A stretch of 6,819 bases of DNA, from positions 1-6,819 of the forward strand of contig JANYDZ010000193.1 in assembly GCA_025363375.1 (NCBI GenBank), written 5' to 3'. Numbering within the stretch: position 1 is the stretch's first letter; each line of letters starts with the position of its first letter. The notes under the pieces were generated by a model. It worked only from the letters and a program-made list of their open reading frames with translations. It made no database searches and was not told where the DNA came from. Of this stretch, positions 1 through 5,814 are shown one piece after another. The stretch comes from Hyphomicrobiales bacterium (lineage in GTDB: Bacteria > Pseudomonadota > Alphaproteobacteria > Rhizobiales > Beijerinckiaceae). The translations under genes and the position numbers were made by a program.

Positions 1-1388
1 TGGTGCGCGCCCACTGGATCGACATCGGCGGCGTCAGCACCGGCTTTGGCGCTGAAGCCAATTGCACGGACCCGTGGATGGAGGGCTTGCAGCTGGACCA
101 GCTGAAAATTCACGAAGCCGGCAAGGTCAATGAACTGCTGCTGAAGATCATCCGCGACAACATCCGCTTCCCCGACGCCTCCCTCGGCGACATGCGCTCG
201 CAGATCGCCGGGTGCAAACTGGCGCACCGCCGTCTCGACGAACTTTTCAAACGCTTTGGCCGCGACACGCTGCTCGGCGCCGTGAAACGGATCTTCGCCG
301 AAAGCGAAGCCAAATGCCGCCGCGTAGTGAAGGAAATTCCCGACGGGATCTACGAAGCCGAATCCATGGTCGATGGCGGCGGCGTGATCGGCCCGGAAAT
401 TCGCATTCACGCGAAAGTCACCGTCAAGGCCGGGCACATGACCATCGATCTTTCCGGCTGCTCGGGCGAACGCAAGGCGGGCGTCAACTCACGCACTTAC
501 GCGGGCGCGCGCGTCGCCTACAAGGCGCTCACCGCGCCGCGGGAATCCGTCAACGAAGGCGGGTTTGCCGCGCTTGACGTCGTAATCCCCGAAGGCAACA
601 TCATGATGGCGCGCTACCCCGCGCCCATGTCGGGATGGAGCCTGATTGTGCCCACCGTCGTCGACGTCATTCTTCTCGCTTTGGCGCCCGCCATGCGCAA
701 GGAAATTCCCGCCGCGCATCACGGCCTGCTCGGCGGTTCCGTGGTGTTTTTCGGCGCAAAAGAAGACGGCAAGCCCTTCATGGTTCAGAGCCTTGAAGGC
801 GGCGGCTGGGGCGGACGCTCCTACGAGGACGGCGCTTCCGGTTCTGTCTCGATTTGCCAGGGCGACGTGCGCAACGGCACGATCGAAGGCATCGAAATCG
901 GCAATCCCGTCATCGTCGAGGAACGCGCCTTGCGCCCTGATTCCGGCGGCGCGGGAAAATTTCGCGGCGGCCTTGGCATCGACCTGCGCGTGCGCAATCT
1001 CGTCGAAGGGCGTTGGAACCTGCATCGCCCGCGCCGCATCGACAATCCCGCCTGGGGCTTGTGGAACGGCGGCGTCGGCGGCACGGCGGACTATCAATTG
1101 CGCCTGCCGAAGCAAAAGACCTTCGCCAGCGTCAATGAATCGCGCTACCTTACACCGGTCGATTCTGAAGTCATCGTGCGTACAGGCGGCGGCGGCGGCT
1201 GGGGCAATCCGCTGGAGCGCGCCGTCGAACGCGTGCGCGAAGACGTGATCGAAGGCTATGTCAGCTCGGCCAGCGCGCGCAAAAATTACGGCGTGGTGTT
1301 GAAGGGCGTCGATCGCGCTGTCGACAAGGCGGCGACGGCCGCGCTGCGCAGGAAGATGAAGCCGCCGGTCAAACGCGAACGCGCCTGA
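1..1388 (+). CDS. Hydantoinase B/oxoprolinase family subunit (HyuB-like), 5' partial
   Basis: C-terminal 461 residues of a HyuB-type subunit, read in the frame that starts at base 3. The GTG at base 3 is an internal Val codon, because the visible protein opens at the family motif AHWxDxGG (residues 3-10), which normally lies about 100 or more residues into a 510-590 residue protein. Other family marks are GDMRSQIAG (near residue 62), IPDGIYEAE (near 112), RPDSGGAGKFRGGLG (near 313) and the C-terminal GGGGGWGNPLER followed by DVIEGYVSSASARKNYGVVL. Known relatives pair with an ATP-binding HyuA subunit and either hydrolyse cyclic amides (N-methylhydantoin, 5-oxoproline) or carboxylate ketones (acetophenone carboxylase). 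The substrate cannot be told from this sequence. The protein is probably cytoplasmic. It is likely co-transcribed with the HpaB-like gene 58 bases downstream; hyuA would be expected upstream of the window. Family call is firm, substrate unknown. Confidence 0.93.
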   Translation, partial: VRAHWIDIGGVSTGFGAEANCTDPWMEGLQLDQLKIHEAGKVNELLLKIIRDNIRFPDASLGDMRSQIAGCKLAHRRLDELFKRFGRDTLLGAVKRIFAESEAKCRRVVKEIPDGIYEAESMVDGGGVIGPEIRIHAKVTVKAGHMTIDLSGCSGERKAGVNSRTYAGARVAYKALTAPRESVNEGGFAALDVVIPEGNIMMARYPAPMSGWSLIVPTVVDVILLALAPAMRKEIPAAHHGLLGGSVVFFGAKEDGKPFMVQSLEGGGWGGRSYEDGASGSVSICQGDVRNGTIEGIEIGNPVIVEERALRPDSGGAGKFRGGLGIDLRVRNLVEGRWNLHRPRRIDNPAWGLWNGGVGGTADYQLRLPKQKTFASVNESRYLTPVDSEVIVRTGGGGGWGNPLERAVERVREDVIEGYVSSASARKNYGVVLKGVDRAVDKAATAALRRKMKPPVKRERA

Positions 1389-1434
1389 CCACGCCGCGAC
1401 GGGCGCGTCGACAAACGCGGGCCGGCGTAAATTC

Positions 1435-1440
1435 AGGAGG
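1435..1440 (+). promoter_or_regulatory. Strong ribosome binding site of the HpaB-like gene
   Basis: A perfect AGGAGG lies six bases before the ATG at 1447. It fixes the start codon and is the clearest Shine-Dalgarno sequence in the window; the urease accessory genes have weak ones. The 58-base gap to the preceding stop shows no obvious terminator, which fits a two-gene transcript with independent, efficient translation initiation on the second gene. Confidence 0.8.
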
Positions 1441-1446
1441 CGCGGG

Positions 1447-2913
1447 ATGGGCATTCGAACGGGCGCGCAGGTTCTCGAGGGATTGCGGGACGGGCGCCGG
1501 CTCTACATGGACGGCGCGCTCGTCAAGGACGTGACACGCGACCCCCGGCTCGCCGGCGGCGCGCGCACCATGGCGCAGCTTTTCGACATGCAGCACAGGC
1601 CCGAACTCATCGACGAAATGACATACGCCTCGCCCGCAAGCGGCGAGCGCGTCGGCCTCTCGTTCCTGCAACCCAAAACCCGCGGGGACCTCGCGCGCCG
1701 GCGCAAGATGTATTCCCATTGGCACAATCACACGCTCGGCATGTTTGGCCGCGCGCCGGATTTCGTCAACGTCATGCTGGGCAGCTTCGCCGCCGGCGCC
1801 GAGGCGTTCGGCCCCTATGCGAAAAACATGACGGCGTACTATGAGAAGGCGCGCGAGGAAGACCGCGTCGCCACCCACTCGCTTACGAATCCGCAGGTCG
1901 ACCGCACGCGCGACGTCGCGGCCCAGGCAAAAGACCTGGCGGCCAAGGCCGTGCGCGAGACGGACGCCGGCGTCGTCATTCGCGGCGCGCGCATGCTTGC
2001 GACGCTCGGCGCCTATTCCGACGATCTTCTCGTCATGCCCGCGCCTTCCTATCCGCTGCCCGACGCCGAGGAAGCGAAAGCCTTCGCCATCGGCTTTCAC
2101 ATCCCCATGGCGACAAAGGGCGTGAAGCTGATCAACCGCCCCGGCGTGATTCAACCCGGAATCGGCTCGTCGCACGATTATCCCCTGTCGTCTCGTTTCG
2201 ACGAGAGCGACTGCATGATCATCTTCGACGACGTGCTGGTTCCCTGGGAAAATGTCCTGATTTATCGGGACATCGGGATTTTCAACGGCATTTATCGGCG
2301 CGTGCACGCCATGGGCGCCATGGGCCATCAGTTTTCGACGAAGGATCTGTGCAAGGCCGAGTTCATGATGGGCCTCGCCATGACACTGGCGCGCGCGACA
2401 AAGGTCGATGAATTCCTGCATATTCAAGGCATGCTCGCCGAACTCGTCAATTGCGTTGAGGTGCTGCGCTCTTGCATACTCGCCGCCGAGGCGGAGGCGC
2501 TGATGACGCCCCTGGGAATCATCGAGCCCGCGATGGGTCCGCTTGGCGCCGTGCGTTATCTGTTTCCCGAGATGTTCCGCCGATCCTGCGAAATCATCCA
2601 GATCATCGGCGCAGGCGGCCTCGCCATGGTGCCCTCCTACGCCGAGATCAACGGGCCGCTCGCCGAAGACGTGAAGACCTATTATCAGGCGGCGGCGGCG
2701 GATTCCGATCGGCGCATTCGCCTGTTTCGCCTCGCCTTCGACGCGGCCTTGTCGAGCTTTTCGGGCCGTCAGCAACTCTACGAGCGGTATTTCGCCGGCG
2801 ACCCCGTGCGCGGCGCCGGCAATCTCTACCTCGCCTTCGACAAGGCGCCGCATCTGGCGCGCATCGACGCGCTGCTGGAACGCTTCGAGGCCGAGGACAA
2901 GGCGTTGCGTTAG
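1447..2913 (+). CDS. HpaB-family flavin-dependent hydroxylase, substrate unknown
   Basis: 488 residues, the usual length for the oxygenase component of two-component 4-hydroxyphenylacetate 3-hydroxylase type enzymes, which use reduced flavin supplied by a separate reductase and have an acyl-CoA dehydrogenase-like fold. Family motifs in order: GRAPDFVN (101-108), THSLTNPQVDR (143-153), HDYPLSSRFDES (243-254), FDDVLVPWENV (260-270), AMGHQ (291-295) and GRQQLYERYFAGDPVR (440-455). By spacing with E. coli HpaB Arg113/Tyr117/His155, the active-site trio here is Arg102, Phe106 and His144, so the tyrosine that contacts the phenol is replaced. Cys residues at the Fe-S positions of the related 4-hydroxybutyryl-CoA dehydratase are absent, which argues against a dehydratase. 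No reductase gene is seen nearby. Likely cytoplasmic and co-transcribed with the HyuB-like gene. Family confident; calling it a 4-hydroxyphenylacetate enzyme would be over-annotation. Confidence 0.9.
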   Translation: MGIRTGAQVLEGLRDGRRLYMDGALVKDVTRDPRLAGGARTMAQLFDMQHRPELIDEMTYASPASGERVGLSFLQPKTRGDLARRRKMYSHWHNHTLGMFGRAPDFVNVMLGSFAAGAEAFGPYAKNMTAYYEKAREEDRVATHSLTNPQVDRTRDVAAQAKDLAAKAVRETDAGVVIRGARMLATLGAYSDDLLVMPAPSYPLPDAEEAKAFAIGFHIPMATKGVKLINRPGVIQPGIGSSHDYPLSSRFDESDCMIIFDDVLVPWENVLIYRDIGIFNGIYRRVHAMGAMGHQFSTKDLCKAEFMMGLAMTLARATKVDEFLHIQGMLAELVNCVEVLRSCILAAEAEALMTPLGIIEPAMGPLGAVRYLFPEMFRRSCEIIQIIGAGGLAMVPSYAEINGPLAEDVKTYYQAAAADSDRRIRLFRLAFDAALSSFSGRQQLYERYFAGDPVRGAGNLYLAFDKAPHLARIDALLERFEAEDKALR

Positions 2914-2924
2914 ATCACGCTCTT

Positions 2925-2950
2925 GCCGCCGTTCGCAAAATCGCGGCGGC
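2925..2950. terminator. GC-rich hairpin between convergent units, possible weak terminator
   Basis: In the 52-base gap between the stop codons of the HpaB-like gene and ureG, GCCGCCG (2925-2931) pairs with CGGCGGC (2944-2950). Two further C-G pairs are possible inside, past a TT bulge, leaving the loop CAAAAT. Neither strand has a T tract after the stem, so it is not a classical intrinsic terminator. Its place between tail-to-tail genes makes a bidirectional or Rho-assisted role possible. Confidence 0.3.
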
Positions 2951-2965
2951 CTGAATGGCCTGTTC

Positions 2966-3589
2966 TCAAGCCCGCAGGCCGCCCATCTCGATGATGGCCG
3001 CGATGATGAAGTCGACGCCCTCGCCGGTTTTCATGTTGGCGAACACGAAGGGCCTTTCCTTGCGCATCAGTTTCGCGTCGCGCTCCATCACGGCCAGCGA
3101 CGCCCCCACATGGGGCGCCAGATCGATCTTGTTGACGACCAGGAGATCGGACCGCGTGATGCCCGGCCCGCCCTTGCGCGGAATTTTCTCGCCGCCGGAA
3201 ACGTCGATCACATAGATCGTGACATCCGCCAGTTCCGGCGAAAATGTGGCCGCCAGATTGTCTCCGCCAGATTCCACGAGAATGAGATCGAGGTCGGGAA
3301 AGCGCTTGTTCATATCCGCGATAGCCGCGAGATTGATGGAAGCGTCCTCGCGGATCGCCGTATGCGGACAACCGCCCGTTTCGACGCCCATGATGCGGTC
3401 CGCGTCAAGCGCGCCGGCTTCGGTGAGAATGCGCGCGTCTTCACGTGTGTAGATATCGTTGGTGATGGCCGCGAGTTGATATTTTTCGCGCAGGCGCTTG
3501 CACAATTGCTCCATGAGCGCGGTCTTGCCGGAGCCAACCGGGCCGCCGATCCCGACGCGCAGCGGCCCGTGCGGGGATTTCGTCGCCAT
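2966..3589 (-). CDS. ureG: Urease accessory GTPase UreG
   Basis: 207 residues, full length for the family. UreG is a cytoplasmic SIMIBI-class GTPase that binds nickel and, with UreF and UreD/UreH, delivers it to apo-urease using GTP hydrolysis. Visible motifs: P-loop GPVGSGKT (16-23), the metal-binding CPH (74-76), the switch/Walker B-like ESGGDN (106-111), and the guanine-specificity motif NKID (153-156). Unlike many UreG proteins it has no His-rich N-terminal tail, so metal storage in this system seems to be placed in UreE. The ATG is chosen because the conserved N-terminus begins directly after it. It is the last gene of the visible urease operon, only three bases after the stop of the DUF3995-type gene, so it is surely co-transcribed. 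The Shine-Dalgarno is weak (AAAGG about 12 bases upstream), which fits translational coupling. Confidence 0.98.
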   Translation of the reverse strand: MATKSPHGPLRVGIGGPVGSGKTALMEQLCKRLREKYQLAAITNDIYTREDARILTEAGALDADRIMGVETGGCPHTAIREDASINLAAIADMNKRFPDLDLILVESGGDNLAATFSPELADVTIYVIDVSGGEKIPRKGGPGITRSDLLVVNKIDLAPHVGASLAVMERDAKLMRKERPFVFANMKTGEGVDFIIAAIIEMGGLRA

Positions 3590-3592
3590 GGT

Positions 3593-4027
3593 TCAAAGCC
3601 TTTCGGATACGAGAACAAAAAATCCTTCCGCCAGCAAAATGCAGAAGGGCGAGTAGAAGCGCTGGTCGAGCAATTCAAAAGCCGGATCGGCGTGCCCCTT
3701 GCGCCACATCGGCGTGTATCCGGCGATGCCCCGGCAGGCGAACACCGCAACAAGCCCGGCGCCGATCCACGCGACGGGTTTGTCGACGATCCCGTCAAAC
3801 TGAAATCCCAGCAGCAGCCCGTCGAGCGCGGCGAAAGCCAGCGCGCCCGCCACAAGCCATGTCAGCCGCGCCGGCGGCATGCGCGGATGGCGCGGATCGC
3901 CAACGACGATCGCCGCCAGTTGAAGCTCGTTTTGCGCCGGCCACACGCTGCCGCGCGCCCAATTGGCGTGCAGCAGGCCAATCGCGCTCAGCGCCGCAAA
4001 AAGCAGAAAGGGAACGAAAGCGGTCAC
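3593..4027 (-). CDS. DUF3995-type small membrane protein inside the urease operon
   Basis: 144 residues with about four hydrophobic segments (roughly 3-21, 54-78, 83-103, 123-141). LLHANWARG (18-26), near the first segment, and the C-terminal stretch around LLDQRFYSPFCILL (119-132) match my recollection of the DUF3995 family; function is unknown in that family. The start chosen is GTG at 4027, which overlaps the ureF stop as GTGA and has GAGG about 11 bases before it. The frame is open further back to 4258, but that stretch is Arg/Gly-rich shadow of ureF and not membrane-like. The stop lies three bases before ureG, so the gene is tightly built into the operon. It is not UreJ/HupE: the HxxxDH-type nickel-permease signature is not seen. 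A role in nickel or urea traffic, or in membrane location of the assembly machinery, is inference only. Confidence 0.82.
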   Translation of the reverse strand: MTAFVPFLLFAALSAIGLLHANWARGSVWPAQNELQLAAIVVGDPRHPRMPPARLTWLVAGALAFAALDGLLLGFQFDGIVDKPVAWIGAGLVAVFACRGIAGYTPMWRKGHADPAFELLDQRFYSPFCILLAEGFFVLVSERL

Positions 4028-4743
4028 GAGCGAAACAACCTCGAATATTGCGTTTCGTGACGCATGGATGCGATGTCGGAGCGGATCGCGGCGCCGCCAA
4101 GATCCTCGAGCGTCGAGCGCGCGGCAAGACGCGCGCAATCTGCGACGGCGCGCATCAGCGCCGCAATGATTTTCTGTCCGTCCGTCTGGCCGACGACCCC
4201 AAGCCGCGCCGCCGCCGACACAAGCGCCGCGACAAACGCCAGCCCCCAGGCCTGGCACGTATCTTCAAGCGGAACCGCGTGTCCCGCCGCCGCGACGCCA
4301 AGGGCGACGGGATAAGCGGCGCCGTTGGCCGCCAGCGCGGCGTAGATTTTGAGCGCGCCGCAAGGAAACGCCGCGCTGGCGGCCAACACGAACGCGTTGC
4401 CCTGCGAGATTGTTTCCAGGTGTCTTTCACGCGAGGGCGCCAGCGCCAGCGCGAGTTCATTGACCGCGCGCAGAGCGGGCTTGTCGAGCGCGCCGGCGGC
4501 GCGCCACGCCGCCGCTATGAGGATCATGTCGCTGCGCGCCGAGCCGTGTTCGACGAGATCGAGCAGCCATTGCAGCAGGCTCGCGGCGTTCGCGATGTCG
4601 CCTGCCTCCGCAGCGCTTTCGAGTCCGTGGCTATAAGCGAATCCGCCCACGGGAAAGGCCGGCGACAGCCAGGCCTGCAACAATAGCGCGGGCGCGAAGC
4701 TTGCCCCGCCGCCCGTCCCGGACCGGGTCTCGTCATGGTTCAT
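4024..4743 (-). CDS. ureF: Urease accessory protein UreF
   Basis: 239 residues from the ATG, typical for UreF (about 220-240). UreF is an all-helical cytoplasmic adaptor that joins UreD/UreH to UreG and gates nickel transfer into apo-urease. The N-terminal motif WLSPAFPVGGFAYSHGLE (25-42) and the C-terminal SRLFRS (234-239) are diagnostic; the C-terminal tail is the part known to be needed for complex formation. A GTG at 4764 in the same frame would add seven residues. The ATG at 4743 is preferred because the extra residues are basic and unlike the family, but neither start has a good Shine-Dalgarno, so this choice is moderate. The gene follows ureE after 38 bases, and its stop overlaps the start of the DUF3995-type gene by four bases. 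Confidence 0.97.
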   Translation of the reverse strand: MNHDETRSGTGGGASFAPALLLQAWLSPAFPVGGFAYSHGLESAAEAGDIANAASLLQWLLDLVEHGSARSDMILIAAAWRAAGALDKPALRAVNELALALAPSRERHLETISQGNAFVLAASAAFPCGALKIYAALAANGAAYPVALGVAAAGHAVPLEDTCQAWGLAFVAALVSAAARLGVVGQTDGQKIIAALMRAVADCARLAARSTLEDLGGAAIRSDIASMRHETQYSRLFRS

Positions 4744-4781
4744 TTTACGCGAACGCGTCGACACGGCCCGATTCAGCCGTG

Positions 4782-5453
4782 CTAGTGGCCGTGATCATGT
4801 TTGTGGCCGTGATCAGGCGGGTCATGATCGTGGCCCTTGTGATCGTGATGGTCGTGTTCCGCGTGAGCGTGATGATCATGGCCGTGATCGTCATGCGCAT
4901 GAGTTTCATGGCCATGCTGTTCGTGGCCGTGGTCATGTTCGCATCCGGGCCCGTGCGCGTGCTCCTCATGGCCGTGGTCGTGCGCGCAGGCGGGTCCATG
5001 TACGTGAACCTCCTCGACCTCGGGGCCCGCGTAGGCGCCGCCTTCAGGATCGAAGGGCGCCTCGATCTGCGCGATCTTCGCGCCGAGCCCGCGCGCCATG
5101 TCCTCGATCACGGCGTCGCGGCGGATGCGGATGCGATTGGCAAGAATTTGCACAGCCAGATGCCGGTTGCCCAGATGGTACGCGAGCCGCGCGAGATCGC
5201 GCGGTTCGCCGATGCGAATTTCCGCCAGCGGTTCGGGCGCAGCGATGACTTCCACCAGGCGCCCGTCCTCAAGCACCAGCGCGTCGCCGCCGCGCAGCAT
5301 GACGGCTTCCGGCAGGTCGAGCAGGAATTCGAGTCCATTGGTCGCCTTCATCGCGATGCGTCGACGGTGTCGCTCGTCGAAATCGAGCACAATCGTGTCT
5401 GTTGGTCTGGCCTGCCACGCGCCTTTGGGGCTGATGAAATTTGCGATGATCAT
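4782..5453 (-). CDS. ureE: Urease nickel metallochaperone UreE with long His/Asp-rich tail
   Basis: 223 residues: an N-terminal peptide-binding-like domain (about 1-75), a metal-binding ferredoxin-like domain (about 76-145) and a 74-residue tail (150-223) with 30 His and 11 Asp. UreE dimers bind nickel in the cytoplasm and hand it to the UreG/UreF/UreD complex. The family motif YHLGNRH (92-98) is intact; His98 matches the essential interface ligand His96 of Klebsiella UreE. The positions matching Klebsiella His110 and His112 are Arg112 and Ala114 (RRDAV). The tail holds two Cys (156, 171) in a duplicated 15-residue unit. Family members without tails are about 150-160 residues, so the tail adds roughly half again. 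The ATG is followed by a normal N-terminus, with GAGG about 10 bases upstream. Co-transcription with ureF is expected; linkage to ureC crosses a long spacer. Confidence 0.97.
   Translation of the reverse strand: MIIANFISPKGAWQARPTDTIVLDFDERHRRRIAMKATNGLEFLLDLPEAVMLRGGDALVLEDGRLVEVIAAPEPLAEIRIGEPRDLARLAYHLGNRHLAVQILANRIRIRRDAVIEDMARGLGAKIAQIEAPFDPEGGAYAGPEVEEVHVHGPACAHDHGHEEHAHGPGCEHDHGHEQHGHETHAHDDHGHDHHAHAEHDHHDHKGHDHDPPDHGHKHDHGH
4785..5006 (-). repeat. His/Asp-rich low-complexity repeat coding the UreE tail
   Basis: The DNA is built from short CAT/CAC-GGC-GAC units. Two 45-base tandem units (4956-5000 and 4911-4955) code for the pattern HGPxCxHDHGHExHx twice, residues 152-166 and 167-181. 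Near the stop codon, GTGGCCGTGATCA occurs twice on the plus strand (4785-4797 and 4803-4815). Such arrays grow and shrink by slippage, so tail length probably differs between strains. Confidence 0.85.
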
Positions 5454-5814
5454 GTCAGGTGTGCCTCGTCAGGATTGATCGTAGAGGCCCACTTCCTTCG
5501 GCCAGAAATCTCTCGTCGAGAACCGGTTCGATGGAGAAAGGGCATTTTCAGGGATCAGCGGGCAATCAATGCCCGTTTCCTTCGCCGCGAGCAAGCGGCC
5601 AGAGAGGAACAGGGGTCCTGTTGCTTGCCGGGGCATTTTTTGAGGCTGGGACTGTCTGCGAACGCTTCGATCGGCTTTCCCCGCTTTTCATCAATTATGC
5701 TGCGCCAGCCTGGAACCCGGCGGCGGAATGCGGGTTCAGTCGAACCACGGTTCGCGGCTGCCGGGATAAAACCGGTGATTCAGCGCGTCAGCAGGGCGAC
5801 ATCCGCCATATCCG
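5454..5814 (-). other. 361-base ureC-ureE spacer with inverted repeats and a short open frame
   Basis: No gene is confidently recognised here. The other visible junctions in this operon are 38 bases or less, so the spacer is unusually long, and it looks less GC-rich than its surroundings. It contains a 14-base inverted repeat, CGAACC-AC-GGTTCG (5741-5754), directly beside a 7-base-pair hairpin with GAACCCG (5713-5719) and CGGGTTC (5731-5737). It also has AACAGG-GGT-CCTGTT (5608-5622) and CGGGCA-ATCAA-TGCCCG (5559-5575). A minus-strand open frame of 55 codons runs from the ATG at 5636 to the TGA at 5469, 15 bases before ureE; it has no good Shine-Dalgarno and about 65% GC at third positions. 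The spacer could hold a promoter, an RNA processing or attenuation site, or a decayed gene. I could not make out a convincing -35/-10 pair. Confidence 0.5.

Noticed and set aside
489..1454. A 321-residue minus-strand open frame opposite the HyuB-like gene
   Set aside because: Antisense shadow: composition biased and no recognisable domain, while the plus strand carries HyuB motifs throughout.
1369..2853. A 494-residue minus-strand open frame opposite the HpaB-like gene, longer than that gene itself
   Set aside because: It is the antisense shadow of a GC-rich gene. Its product is rich in Arg, His, Gly and Ala with no family motif, whereas the plus-strand frame has motifs along its full length and a perfect ribosome binding site.
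1447..2913. 4-hydroxybutyryl-CoA dehydratase as the identity of the HpaB-like protein
   Set aside because: The two Cys ligands expected near residues 99 and 103 are absent (the segment is MFGRA), and the distance from His294 to the next Cys (302) is one residue too long for the known pair.
3593..4027. UreJ/HupE nickel permease as the identity of the small membrane protein
   Set aside because: The His/Asp permease signature is missing, and the hydrophobic layout and the LLDQRFYSPFCILL region fit DUF3995 better.
3593..4258. A 221-residue version of the DUF3995-type protein starting at 4258
   Set aside because: The first 77 residues fall inside ureF and are Arg/Gly-rich. The GTG at 4027, overlapping the ureF stop, gives a normal-length membrane protein.
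3110..4686. Long plus-strand open frames opposite ureG, the DUF3995-type gene and ureF
   Set aside because: Very Arg-rich translations without motifs; the minus strand has unmistakable UreG and UreF.
5591..5641. Plus-strand hairpin (GCAAGC/GCTTGC with inner AACAGG/CCTGTT) followed by six T, resembling an intrinsic terminator
   Set aside because: It points along the plus strand, where no gene lies upstream to terminate. The stem has an 11-base bulge and is separated from the T run by seven bases. On the transcribed minus strand there is no T tract.
5640..5720. A faint likeness on the minus strand to parts of a cobalamin riboswitch (GGTTCC, then GGGGAAAGCC)
   Set aside because: The conserved blocks are not in the right order or pairing, and the position inside a urease operon gives no support.
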